NCBI GenBank assembly: GCA_947625935.1 | Contig: CANQQE010000005.1 | Location: 62,001-126,000 of the forward strand | DNA: 64,000 nt | Direction of reading: 5' to 3' | Origin: an uncultured Muribaculaceae bacterium | GTDB taxonomy: Bacteria; Bacteroidota; Bacteroidia; Bacteroidales; Muribaculaceae | Shown here: piece after piece, positions 18,889 through 26,630 of the stretch | How the letters are laid out: the number at the start of each line of letters is the position of its first letter | Numbering within the stretch: position 1 is the first letter of the stretch | Translations under genes and position numbers: made by a program | The notes under the pieces: generated by a model | Databases searched by the model: none | What the model was told of the DNA's origin: nothing | What the model saw: the letters and a program-made list of their open reading frames with translations, nothing else

Positions 18889-20091
18889 TTATAGTCCGTG
18901 CGACATTCCCATGTGCCGGGAATGGCCATAGTTGAGTTTGAACATCGACATCGCTTCCTGATTGGTCAGCGTAGGGTGGGACCGGCGGAAGCGTTTGAAC
19001 TCCTCTTTATCAAATCCGGTCAAGCCATTATAAAACGCCTCGTATTCGGGATGCGCACCCGGAACGAATGGCATTCCTCCGCCTGTCATTATATCAAGGT
19101 TATAGCGCGAGACATCGGGCTGCTTGGTGTCAGGGTTAAATCTGATATAAGCGTCGCCGACATGGATGGTGTAGCCTTTGACATACAGTTGCTGTTGCTC
19201 CGAGGTAATCTCTATGTTTCCAAACGTAGTCGGCGCGACAGGCGAACCGTCAAGATGCACCCACTGATTATTGGGGTCAATGGTTGTGGCCATGCGCAGA
19301 CGTTCTGCCTGAGCTGAACGTCGGTCTAACTCCTTGAGTACGTTGTTGGGAGTGAAACGCTTGCCGATTTTGGATATAACAAAAGAATGACGACCTTTCC
19401 TATAAATAAGGGTCTTCATCTTTTGCTCCGGGAGCTTGTCGCGCAATACTTCTACTTGAATACCTCTGTCTTTCATTTTTGCCATGAAGGTGCCGACATC
19501 TTTTACTGATGGATCATTCAACACCTCGTTGGCAATCTGACGAATCTCAACTTTACTCCGTTCAGAACCGCGCAGTTTTTCAGGGTTGAGCGAAAGACTA
19601 TCGGTCCCCATAGTGAGATTATGGCGTCGGGTGATATCAAGACACACAGCTTTGTTTCGGTAACGGTTGGTCGCCGATTTGATAATCTTGCCGTCATAAT
19701 CCACACGGCTGAACATGATGTGGCAGTGAGGATGTGGCTTGTCGGTATGCCTGACGATTATGTACGGAGTATTGGTGATACCCATCTTCTCCATATATCT
19801 CTCTGCAATTTTAAGCATATAATCATCGGTCAGCCTATCGCTGTCTTTAGGTGAAAAACCGAGGGATATATGACCACATGGTTCCTTGATTTTAGACCTT
19901 GACAACGACGGTCGTTCCATATCCCTGACGGTTGTTTTCCGCCAATCGTATTCTCCGATATTCAGCCGAAGGCCATCGCTTCCGAGTATATTCCAGACTT
20001 GCTTTTCTTTCGGCAAATTGTCCTGTTTGATGCGGGTGATGTAGTCAAGACAGCCGCCAAAAGAACTGCCGTTGCTGATTTTTCCTATCAT
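18889..20091 (-). CDS. Mobilization relaxase
   Basis: A 400-residue MOBP-type relaxase of the kind found on Bacteroidales mobilizable elements. Motif I is near the N-terminus (MIGKISNGSSFGGCLDYI, candidate catalytic Tyr in DYI). The metal-binding histidine motif is HPHCHIMFSRVD, near residues 117-123. The C-terminal 40 residues (EEFKRFRRSHPTLTNQEAM) form a separate helical tail whose counterpart survives as a relic at 32677-32841. It nicks oriT and pilots DNA during mobilization by a helper conjugation system. It follows the MobC-like gene by 3 nt, and the candidate oriT is just upstream of that pair. Confidence 0.9.
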   Translation of the reverse strand: MIGKISNGSSFGGCLDYITRIKQDNLPKEKQVWNILGSDGLRLNIGEYDWRKTTVRDMERPSLSRSKIKEPCGHISLGFSPKDSDRLTDDYMLKIAERYMEKMGITNTPYIIVRHTDKPHPHCHIMFSRVDYDGKIIKSATNRYRNKAVCLDITRRHNLTMGTDSLSLNPEKLRGSERSKVEIRQIANEVLNDPSVKDVGTFMAKMKDRGIQVEVLRDKLPEQKMKTLIYRKGRHSFVISKIGKRFTPNNVLKELDRRSAQAERLRMATTIDPNNQWVHLDGSPVAPTTFGNIEITSEQQQLYVKGYTIHVGDAYIRFNPDTKQPDVSRYNLDIMTGGGMPFVPGAHPEYEAFYNGLTGFDKEEFKRFRRSHPTLTNQEAMSMFKLNYGHSRHMGMSHGL

Positions 20092-20094
20092 AAT

Positions 20095-20466
20095 TTAGGC
20101 CTTGTTTTCATTGAAACGGTCGATTATAGCGTCAAGCCCTCTAAGGATTTTCATTGCCTCATTAGCGACGCTCCAGCATTTTCCGGCGTTGCAGGCCTTG
20201 GCAATCTGATTGATGTTATTCCGTTCCCTCAACAATTCTCGGAGTAGCTCTTGTTGCTCCGGCGTTACACGCTCTACAATCTCGGTGCTGAGAATACAGT
20301 CGCGTCCGAAAGTAGAGAAGCTGGTGTAACCGGCTTTCTCCATGCGCTTACGCGCTATGGCAAGGTCGTTGCAAGAGAACTTTATGCTCTTCACAAGGGT
20401 ACGGATGTCCATTACATCCTTATTGTCGTATCCCGAATATGGGAGTGATTTAAGCTTCTTTCTCAT
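20095..20466 (-). CDS. MobC-like relaxosome accessory protein
   Basis: A 123-residue protein with the pattern of bacterial mobilization (MobC-like) proteins: a short N-terminal strand plus helix that suggests a ribbon-helix-helix, then ERVTPEQQELLRELLRERNNINQIAKACNA, the conserved N-N-I-N-Q-I-A motif. It would bind oriT and help the relaxase nick. It overlaps no other gene and sits 3 nt before the relaxase. Its promoter must lie in the hairpin-rich candidate oriT region, which suggests autoregulation. Confidence 0.85.
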   Translation of the reverse strand: MRKKLKSLPYSGYDNKDVMDIRTLVKSIKFSCNDLAIARKRMEKAGYTSFSTFGRDCILSTEIVERVTPEQQELLRELLRERNNINQIAKACNAGKCWSVANEAMKILRGLDAIIDRFNENKA

Positions 20467-20508
20467 GTTGATTACAATGATTAAGTGACTAAAGTGATTG
20501 TAGTGAAA

Positions 20509-20658
20509 ATGGAGGGGGAGGTTTTGAGCTGCGCGAAAGGCTTAGGTATTACCTTAGCCTAAACTCGCTCCCCCTCCATTATCATTACGGTGTTTGCCGC
20601 TTAGGGGCGGCAAGTTCCGCTGCGATTAAGGGGTAGAATACCCTGAGCGGAGACTGTC
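20509..20658. other. Candidate origin of transfer (oriT), nested inverted repeats
   Basis: The gap upstream of the mobilization genes is packed with inverted repeats. A 12-bp pair ATGGAGGGGGAG/CTCCCCCTCCAT (20509-20520 with 20568-20579) encloses AGGCTTAGGTA/TACCTTAGCCT, followed by GCCGC/GCGGC, TCCGCT/AGCGGA and GGGTA/TACCC. Position and structure fit an oriT. The nic site cannot be placed by eye. A further pair ATTAGCA/TGCTAAT (20660-20678) likely ends the DUF3408-like gene. Confidence 0.5.
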
Positions 20659-20677
20659 GATTAGCACTATCTGCTAA

Positions 20678-21697
20678 TCAGTCAAGGTCTGCCCAGCCTT
20701 CGGTGTCAGGCTCGATGATGTCAAGAATCTCCATGAGAAGATTGTTGACAAGATACGTGGGACAGGCGCGGTAATCGCCGGAACGCGCGCAGATGCGGTA
20801 CAGCCTCTTGATAAGGTTTGCGGAGATGGTTATCGGCTTTCCTCCCTTGGTGTCGGTCTTGACCAGATAGGCATCATGGAATTCCTGTCTTGATGCCCGG
20901 CGCATCTTGGCACTGATACGGGTGGCTTTGCCCATGACCGCAGGGGTGTCAGCGAAATTGGGTTGGGGTTCAGTTTTATCGGTAGTAGTCATTATAGTGG
21001 TATCAGTTGCTGTAATGACTTCAGTCGGTACACCAATATCGTTCACTGTCTCCACAGGGGCAGTATCAGGAGCAGTGAGATCTGTTCCTTTTTGATGTAA
21101 TAGCGATTCAGTTTTTGTGGGATTACTCGTGGATGCGGTCTTAACCGTTGGCGTATCTTCCGATGCCGTGGCGTTCTGTTGCGAGGGATTTCCCATTTCA
21201 GTCATTATAGTGACTTGGTCACTATTTGGCTTTGATGATTTGGAATCCGATGTACCGCGAGATTTTCTTCTCTTTGTCGCGTTGGCGAAATAAGCCTTAC
21301 GTGCGGTTTCTTGTTCCTCTTTACGCTCGGCAGCGAGCTTTTTGACTTCTTCGCCATATTCCGAAACGAACGCATCAAGGTCTTCGGGTTCCCATCTGAC
21401 AAGTCCGGCATTAAGTTTCATGCCGGGTAACGGCGGACGTTTATCCATGAAGTTCCATGGGATTGAGTATTCACTGATTCGTGCGTTTACCCTCCGCTCC
21501 ATTTCTTCTGCTGCACGCATCTTCTCCTCTTCTCTTTGAAGAAATGCATCTGTATCAAAAGAGGTTTTTCCTTTCTTTGCAGTTTGTTGGGATTTGTCTT
21601 TTCTTTCGGCGTATTGACGCGCTTCGGATTCTGTGCCGATAATTGTAGGCTCGGCAAACCTATTTGGATTTGATGTTGCCATATCATTGGGGTTCAT
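20678..21697 (-). CDS. DUF3408-like mobile-element protein with predicted C-terminal DNA-binding domain
   Basis: A 339-residue protein. Residues 20-130 are charged and partly coiled coil. Residues 150-265 are low-complexity, rich in Thr, Ser, Asn and Pro, and likely disordered. The C-terminal 55 residues (ITISANLIKRLYRICAR, then YLVNNLLMEILDII) resemble the ribbon-helix-helix-like end of DUF3408 proteins carried by Bacteroidales conjugative and mobilizable elements. A role in partition or relaxosome assembly is inferred. ATG 21682 is an alternative start. An iteron-like array lies directly upstream and could be its binding site. Confidence 0.6.
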   Translation of the reverse strand: MNPNDMATSNPNRFAEPTIIGTESEARQYAERKDKSQQTAKKGKTSFDTDAFLQREEEKMRAAEEMERRVNARISEYSIPWNFMDKRPPLPGMKLNAGLVRWEPEDLDAFVSEYGEEVKKLAAERKEEQETARKAYFANATKRRKSRGTSDSKSSKPNSDQVTIMTEMGNPSQQNATASEDTPTVKTASTSNPTKTESLLHQKGTDLTAPDTAPVETVNDIGVPTEVITATDTTIMTTTDKTEPQPNFADTPAVMGKATRISAKMRRASRQEFHDAYLVKTDTKGGKPITISANLIKRLYRICARSGDYRACPTYLVNNLLMEILDIIEPDTEGWADLD

Positions 21698-21751
21698 GGT
21701 CGTTGAGAGAAAAAGTCCCAGCGACCGGGTGAAGTGTTGAATTTGATAAAC

Positions 21752-21995
21752 TGATGAATCGAATTGGTATTTGCAATTATATCAGCACATTATCCATTCA
21801 TCATTGTTTCATCATTACTTTTGCAGTGAGAAGAAAATCATCGGCGAAGGAAAAGAGAAATTGCGTTTTCTCTCGGTGCCACACTGTTTTTTTCTTTCAT
21901 TGCCTTTCATCCCTTGATGAAATATTGATGAATAACCGATGGAAAGAAAAACCACTGAGAAACAATATTGTATCTCTCTTTTCATCAGTTCATCA
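21752..21995. repeat. Iteron-like array of seven TTCATCA heptamers
   Basis: Exact copies of TTCATCA lie at 21797, 21808, 21981 and 21989. Exact copies of its complement TGATGAA lie at 21752, 21915 and 21926. Two of the pairs are spaced exactly 11 bp (one helical turn) and one 8 bp. This fills the 316-bp gap between the primase-helicase and the DUF3408-like gene, where I see no convincing gene. It is probably a replication origin or an operator for an element-encoded DNA-binding protein. Confidence 0.55.
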
Positions 21996-22013
21996 AAATT
22001 CAATGAGAAAAAA

Positions 22014-23246
22014 TTATAAACTCTCTAACATCTGTCGGGTAACGGTGTAGAACCGTCCGACTTTGCGGGTCTCGACGTATGCCGGTTCGCTGACAGACAC
22101 CCCAATCTGATATGTGGTGTATGACAGCGAATTTGGTGCTGGTCTGAGTTTCCAGCAGTCCTGCACGACTTTTCTCAGTGCCGTGCGGTCGGTCTTGACG
22201 CGCTGGTAGTCGAACAGATAGAGAATGTCGTTGAAGCAGAAGTAAACGGTATCCACGTGCATACTCGCCATAATGTCGAGCAGCAGCTCTGCGAGTTCCA
22301 GCTCTACACGGTTGCGGTTGGCACGGATGATTTTCTGTAAAGCATCGGTGTCAATCAGTCTGGGTGCGAACCACATACGGCTTTCTTCGGCGGTTGACAG
22401 CCGCCGATAGGTCAGAGCGTGGAGAAATGCCGGTATCTCGTAGCGTATTTTCTCCAGAAACGTGGTGTCGTCGGTGGTGAGCTTAGGAATCTTCCGTACC
22501 CAATAACGTGTCTCGCCGGGGTCGATGACTACGGGGAGATACTCGTTGTTGGAACACAGCACGAATTTGGCGAAGAAACTCACCTCCTCGCGGTCGCGTC
22601 CTTTGGCTTCCATCTTGTAGTTGCGGGTGGTACTGAGATTCTTCAAACGCTCGGAATCCTCGCGCTTGTTGAGAAGCACTTCGTCAACCACGATTACGAG
22701 TTTGCCGTTCCAGTCATCGTTGAACTGACTGCGAAAGTTCTCGTTGGTGTTAAACGTGACATTCGCATCAAAGAGCAGTTTGAGGAAATTGAGGAACGTG
22801 GATTTGCCGGTGTTGCGCTCCTCAGACACCAACAGCAGGATCGGGAGTTTCTGCAACGGCATGGTGTAGAGGATTTGCAGATAGTCAAGACCGAGGTCAT
22901 ACTGGTCGCCGAAGATATGGCGCACAAGCGATTCGATGCACTGCCATTCTCCCTCGGCGGGGATGTGGCTGAGCGGTGAATACTTGTTCTTGAAGTTGCC
23001 GACTACAGGCTGATAGTCAAGATGCGAGGGAACACAGCAAAAACCGTCGTATTTGGGTACATTGGCAAGAAAGTCCTTGCCATAGTCCTGACGTATCGCC
23101 TCGATTGTCCACGGGATGCTGCGCTCTATCAGTTGCCCGGCGGCATTTGGCTGTCGGACAATTTTGTAGTAGGTGGTGCCGATGCGTTCAAAACGGTCGT
23201 CGGCTTCCGGGATAAGAGTTGTTTCGTCCATAGTCTCAGTCTGCAT
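22014..23246 (-). CDS. DUF5906-like primase-helicase (SF3-type ATPase)
   Basis: A 410-residue protein with a P-loop ATPase core: Walker A SEERNTGKST (K148), Walker B VIVVDEVLL near residue 190, and a later sensor-like LCSNN (about 240). This pattern is typical of virus- and plasmid-type superfamily 3 helicases in mobile-element primase proteins. No N-terminal AEP primase motif is obvious, so it may be helicase only. It likely opens the element's origin for replication after excision. It overlaps the upstream HTH gene by 11 nt, and the iteron-like array lies just downstream. Confidence 0.75.
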   Translation of the reverse strand: MQTETMDETTLIPEADDRFERIGTTYYKIVRQPNAAGQLIERSIPWTIEAIRQDYGKDFLANVPKYDGFCCVPSHLDYQPVVGNFKNKYSPLSHIPAEGEWQCIESLVRHIFGDQYDLGLDYLQILYTMPLQKLPILLLVSEERNTGKSTFLNFLKLLFDANVTFNTNENFRSQFNDDWNGKLVIVVDEVLLNKREDSERLKNLSTTRNYKMEAKGRDREEVSFFAKFVLCSNNEYLPVVIDPGETRYWVRKIPKLTTDDTTFLEKIRYEIPAFLHALTYRRLSTAEESRMWFAPRLIDTDALQKIIRANRNRVELELAELLLDIMASMHVDTVYFCFNDILYLFDYQRVKTDRTALRKVVQDCWKLRPAPNSLSYTTYQIGVSVSEPAYVETRKVGRFYTVTRQMLESL

Positions 23247-23565
23247 TGCGGGATTCTATGATGGCTCTTACGTCACGCTGGCTGTATCGGGTACAGCCGT
23301 TCACCTTGAAGGAGCGCAGTTTACCGGCACGTGCCATGTTGAATACGGTTGTCTCGCACACGCCGAGTTGTTCGGCGACTTCCTTTCTGGTGAGGGGACG
23401 CTCTTTCTCGGCATCCATATACACTGGGAGGATTCGCTCGCGTGTGGCTTCGATCGTGTCCACCATAAGCTGATGGAGGTCAGAAAGGTGAACAGTGAGG
23501 AGAATATTGGGAGAATCAGGGTCTGACATCGACACCTGAAGGAGGTCGTAAAGACTTGCTTTCAT
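23236..23565 (-). CDS. Excisionase-like helix-turn-helix protein
   Basis: A 109-residue protein. Its C-terminal half is a MerR/excisionase-type winged helix (HTH_17): LTRKEVAEQLGVCETTVFNM, then AGKLRSFKVNGCTRYSQRDVRAII. The N-terminal 55 residues are helical and likely mediate oligomerisation. In Bacteroidales mobile elements such proteins sit upstream of the replication and mobilization genes and regulate them or assist excision. It is the first gene of the minus-strand operon and overlaps the helicase gene. Confidence 0.8.
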   Translation of the reverse strand: MKASLYDLLQVSMSDPDSPNILLTVHLSDLHQLMVDTIEATRERILPVYMDAEKERPLTRKEVAEQLGVCETTVFNMARAGKLRSFKVNGCTRYSQRDVRAIIESRNAD

Positions 23566-24945
23566 CTGGGGGGGAATGAAATTAAATTATATCACCGGGT
23601 TACTTGCATCACCTACTGCCCCGGCGACGATTAAGGCAGTGGCGAGGTGTCCCCGAAAGGACATAGAAGGGGCTGTCGGCCATGTTTCGCTAAAGCCGAC
23701 GGTTGTCGCTGCCGACCGTTCAAGGTCAGCGCAAGGCGTAGCTTGCCCTTTCCCATGCCGCGCGGATTGGCATCGGCATGAGTGGTATCCGTCCCGGATA
23801 TGGGCGGATACAATGGCAGCAGTGTCTTACTTTGCAATAAGGTAAGGCATACGCATTTTCTTCTTTTTAATCGATTGTTTTTGACGTACAGATTCTGTAC
23901 GGGCACAATTATGGCCGTCCTCTCTCTGATTACTGGCTCATTACGGCTCATTTATGGACACACGTCATGCTGCACCGCCTGATAGTCTGTGATTCTCGGT
24001 GAGATATGGGTGTCGCAAATGTCGGCCTGTAACGGCTACATGACAGCTCATGGCTGTACCATCTTTCTCCTTCTGCCGTTGTCCCATGCGTTTAATCCGT
24101 TGAGCATCGCTTCCTTAAGGCGAGTTGTTGCCGGGTTAAACCGTTGCGGTACGTTCCGCATTCAACAGCAGGTTCTTCATAGTGATTCCGGAATCCTTGT
24201 TCCGGCCTTCTGATTGTGGTACCTCTTTCTATTTTCGTTGCTGCAATATAGTGCTTTGCATCCGTCCGGGAGCATCGTTCCATTTCCGGGCTATAAAGTT
24301 GAACGTGTCGCTTTAGGTATGCGTGGCCCTCAATCGCTACATAAAGATACGAAAAATTTTTGAGGATTCCAAATCTGCACAAATTCCCATCAGCGGAAGA
24401 CCGTCTTGACAACTATCGTGTGTATGATGTAGGTGTGTCAATAGCTGCCATAAGCGTCACGCTTGAATACAGGCACCGGCATCGGTGTAAGTGTCGGGTA
24501 TGTACCCGCACATCGATTGTTTCGCATAGGTTGCTCATCCGGTTGCGAATTTCAAGCACACACTTTTGGGGTTGTGCGATAGTGTTCGACCCATCGGGAT
24601 CGAATCTTAGTCCAGCCCACTCTTGGGCCGGGAGGTATGTATGCGGTGAGATAAAGGCGCAACCGTCACGGCAGAGCAGTCTGACGCTCCGCTATGGTTG
24701 CAAAATATGCCACCGCAACTTTCCTAACAAAGCTTTGTTCAGAAAAGTTCACGGTTTGACAAAAAAAGTTATCCATAGCCAAAAATAGTGCATTTTCGGG
24801 CATCGCAACTCGCGCCAAATCTTCTTTTCATCGGCAAAGATAAGTCGTCATTCTCAATCCCTCCCAATATTTTCCACCGGATATAGCACGAGGTCGTACA
24901 AGTATCTCGATATATACAACCCATATAGCGATTATTCCAACGTAC

Positions 24946-24982
24946 ATTAAAAAATTCCAGACGATGTCTGGAATTTTTTAAT
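24946..24982. terminator. Perfect 17-bp inverted repeat, bidirectional terminator
   Basis: ATTAAAAAATTCCAGAC and its exact complement flank the 3-nt loop GAT. The A/T tracts give a U-run on either strand. It would stop transcription leaving the toxin-antitoxin-chaperone locus and any transcript from the left. Confidence 0.75.
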
Positions 24983-25051
24983 ATCATTTTGCCGAAATTT
25001 CCCAAATTGGCTCACAAAGATAATACCACCTTATCGGACTTTCCAAAGTAT

Positions 25052-25108
25052 TCCGGGTATTGTCCGTGAATATCCGTTTTGGTTCCGTTCTTTTCCGCAA
25101 GATGTCCG
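25052..25108. repeat. Helically phased TCCG array
   Basis: TCCG occurs at 25052, 25063, 25073, 25084, 25094 and 25105, with spacings of 11, 10, 11, 10 and 11 bp. A near match, TCCA, sits one step earlier at 25042. The spacing breaks any reading frame, so coding does not explain it. It is a candidate site for a protein that binds one DNA face cooperatively. Confidence 0.55.
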
Positions 25109-25227
25109 CAAGAATGGTTAGGACACTCTAAAATATGCTTATAATCCGTCAAATCTATGGTTTTTGACCCACTTTTGGCGAATTATATATACCTGATTTT
25201 AGTTTGTTAGAAAAACTTATCAACTTG

Positions 25228-25797
25228 TTAGAATGTATAGGCATCTGCGCCAGCATATTCTATAGGAAAAACGACTTTAAAATTATTTATTCCAATTATA
25301 GATCTGTCACGTATACAAATTTGAACAGGAGGTTTCAAATCAAGATACGCTTTGCCTGCGAGATATGGATATATTCGATCCTGATATTCTTTGTAATTAA
25401 AACAGTCTTTAAACTCTGCTTTAATCGCAACATACGGGAAATTTCCACCCATTAATTTTTCTGCATGTGTTAGGACCTTTTCTACTGTGACTTTAGAATC
25501 CGGAAATGTTTTCGCATAGGAGTCTCTCCAATTGGTAAACATAACAAGTTGCTCTGGCTCTAATAAATTAAGCAGCATATCCTTTGGTATGTCAACCTCA
25601 GATTTCGCAATTATATAATCTTTTCCTTTAACCTTATAAGAGACAAATCCCCAATAGTGAGCAGCGTCAATAAATGTATCCCAAAAGTAATAGCCTTTTC
25701 CCAACCAACGATCCCTAATGTTGCCAAGAAAAGGTCCATTCGCCTCAACGTAATCTACGTTATCGCGATCTTCCAATGTTTGATAAAGAACGCTCAA
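25228..25797 (-). CDS. Putative ADP-ribosyltransferase-like toxin of a TAC system
   Basis: A 189-residue soluble protein. It opens LYQTLEDRD and then has GKGYYFWDTFIDAAHYWG (about residues 33-50), which resembles the PARP/ART signature GKGIYF...A..Y that carries the NAD-contacting Tyr. Near the C-terminus, PPVQICIRDRSIIGI resembles the closing strand of DUF3990-type ART folds. A canonical third catalytic Glu is not obvious. The only usable starts are TTG 25797 or ATT 25800, because the SecB-like gene's TAG (25806-25804) lies in the same frame, three codons upstream of the TTG. Weak initiation suits a toxin. With the SecB-like and small proteins upstream it is inferred to be the toxin. Base composition is AT-rich. 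Confidence 0.6.
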   Translation of the reverse strand: MSVLYQTLEDRDNVDYVEANGPFLGNIRDRWLGKGYYFWDTFIDAAHYWGFVSYKVKGKDYIIAKSEVDIPKDMLLNLLEPEQLVMFTNWRDSYAKTFPDSKVTVEKVLTHAEKLMGGNFPYVAIKAEFKDCFNYKEYQDRIYPYLAGKAYLDLKPPVQICIRDRSIIGINNFKVVFPIEYAGADAYTF

Positions 25798-25803
25798 AAT
25801 TCT

Positions 25804-26220
25804 CTAAAGTAATTTAGTATTAGCTTTGAGGGTTGACTGAAGTCCCGTCAGATTTAGTGTTGGAATTAATATGGGTGTAACCATATTTGCCTGCAAAGTA
25901 ACAGAACTAACAAAAGCCCTTACATAAGGAAAAACAATCGCAAGGCTGTTGGGATAAAAATATTCTGGTATAGCCTCCAAATCCAAGGGTTCCTTGAATT
26001 CAAAGGTTGCTATACAATCAATGCGAACGATTGTTTTATTATCTTCGCCTTGTGTTGCTGTGAATACAAAGCGAAGAGAGAATGTTTTATTGTTTTTATC
26101 ATAAACACCTGAAGGCGAAAATGACAAGTCAAGGGGAGACGCGTCTGTAAAATCTCCCATATTTATCTCAACATTAGTGAATGTATACGATCTAAACGCA
26201 AATGCAGCAGATGTTGACAT
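25804..26220 (-). CDS. SecB-like chaperone of a toxin-antitoxin-chaperone system
   Basis: A 138-residue protein with a SecB-family fold signature. It has an N-terminal beta-sheet half (YTFTNVEINMGDF, then FSLRFVFTATQG), FPYVRAFVSSVTLQANM in the region where SecB has its conserved F/Y-P-x-x-R, and the typical C-terminal LIPTLNLTGL. It is shorter and more divergent than housekeeping SecB. Stand-alone SecB-like genes next to toxin genes are the chaperone part of TAC systems: they fold or protect an unstable antitoxin. It overlaps the small upstream gene by 29 nt and is separated from the toxin by only six nt after the stop. Confidence 0.75.
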   Translation of the reverse strand: MSTSAAFAFRSYTFTNVEINMGDFTDASPLDLSFSPSGVYDKNNKTFSLRFVFTATQGEDNKTIVRIDCIATFEFKEPLDLEAIPEYFYPNSLAIVFPYVRAFVSSVTLQANMVTPILIPTLNLTGLQSTLKANTKLL

Positions 26221-26449
26221 GAGAATTCTTAGATAAAGAAAAATCCAGATCGTAATCTGGATTCATTTTGTAGTTTATTAATTCTTGATGATTCGAGTGC
26301 CCAGAACTCTGAATTGTTATAGCATAGACATACTGATAAGCATCAACTGTTGAGAGGCACTCCTTCTCCAGTTGGCTAAGGTCTGCCGCCTTTTGGTCAG
26401 GCGTTGCAGTAATCCTGTAATGCTCTAATGCTTCAAGTACGGGATCCAT
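26192..26449 (-). CDS. Small putative antitoxin of the TAC locus
   Basis: An 85-residue protein with no family I recognise. It starts at ATG 26449, about 15 nt after the predicted transcription start of a consensus promoter, and runs 29 nt into the SecB-like gene. The N-terminal two thirds are helical and acidic (LEALEHYRITATPDQKAADL). The last 25 residues are hydrophobic and end in a Cys-rich NSHVNICCICV, reminiscent of the C-terminal chaperone-addiction tails by which TAC antitoxins depend on their SecB partner. The antitoxin role is inferred from position and size alone. Confidence 0.55.
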   Translation of the reverse strand: MDPVLEALEHYRITATPDQKAADLSQLEKECLSTVDAYQYVYAITIQSSGHSNHQELINYKMNPDYDLDFSLSKNSHVNICCICV

Positions 26450-26470
26450 ATCTTTCAGTGTTTAGCTGTG

Positions 26471-26502
26471 CAAAGTTACTAATAATATTTGGAATAGCCA
26501 AA
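26471..26502 (-). promoter_or_regulatory. Consensus promoter of the TAC operon
   Basis: The minus strand carries -33 TTTG (26502-26499), a 20-bp spacer and -7 TAACTTTG (26478-26471), a full match. It supports an independently expressed three-gene unit with a leader of about 15 nt. Confidence 0.75.
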
Positions 26503-26630
26503 CTTTTAAGGGATAGTTTATCTATTCTTTCATCATTAGAACCATTTAGAGTCTTATTATGTTCATCAAAAACTTCTTGGAGTACATGATTCACCATTAT
26601 AAATATTTACCTATTTCCTTTAACTAGCTC

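Larger units (their letters stand above)
23566..25227. other. 1.66-kb gene-poor region of the element
   Basis: Open frames here are short, in unusual composition, and resemble no family I know, so I call no gene. Visible structure includes CGTACAG/CTGTACG (23885-23901), several small GC hairpins between 23640 and 23800, GCAACC/GGTTGC near 24660-24705, a perfect 17-bp inverted repeat (24946-24982) and a phased TCCG array (25052-25108). It probably holds promoters and control sites of the replication genes. Confidence 0.5.

Noticed and set aside
21815..22003. 62-residue minus-strand open frame after the primase-helicase
   Set aside because: It is encoded by the TTCATCA/TGATGAA repeats themselves and by A/T runs; the repeat array explains the openness.
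24092..24412. 106-residue minus-strand open frame
   Set aside because: No recognisable family, no promoter or start context, and it lies opposite another chance frame.
24580..24710. tRNA-like fold in the gene-poor region
   Set aside because: Paired segments exist, but no cloverleaf with a T-loop and an acceptor stem of correct size can be drawn.
24360..24788. 142-residue plus-strand open frame with several Cys and His residues
   Set aside because: Its composition is unusual, no domain is recognisable, and its end crosses simple inverted-repeat DNA. It looks like a chance frame in the gene-poor region.
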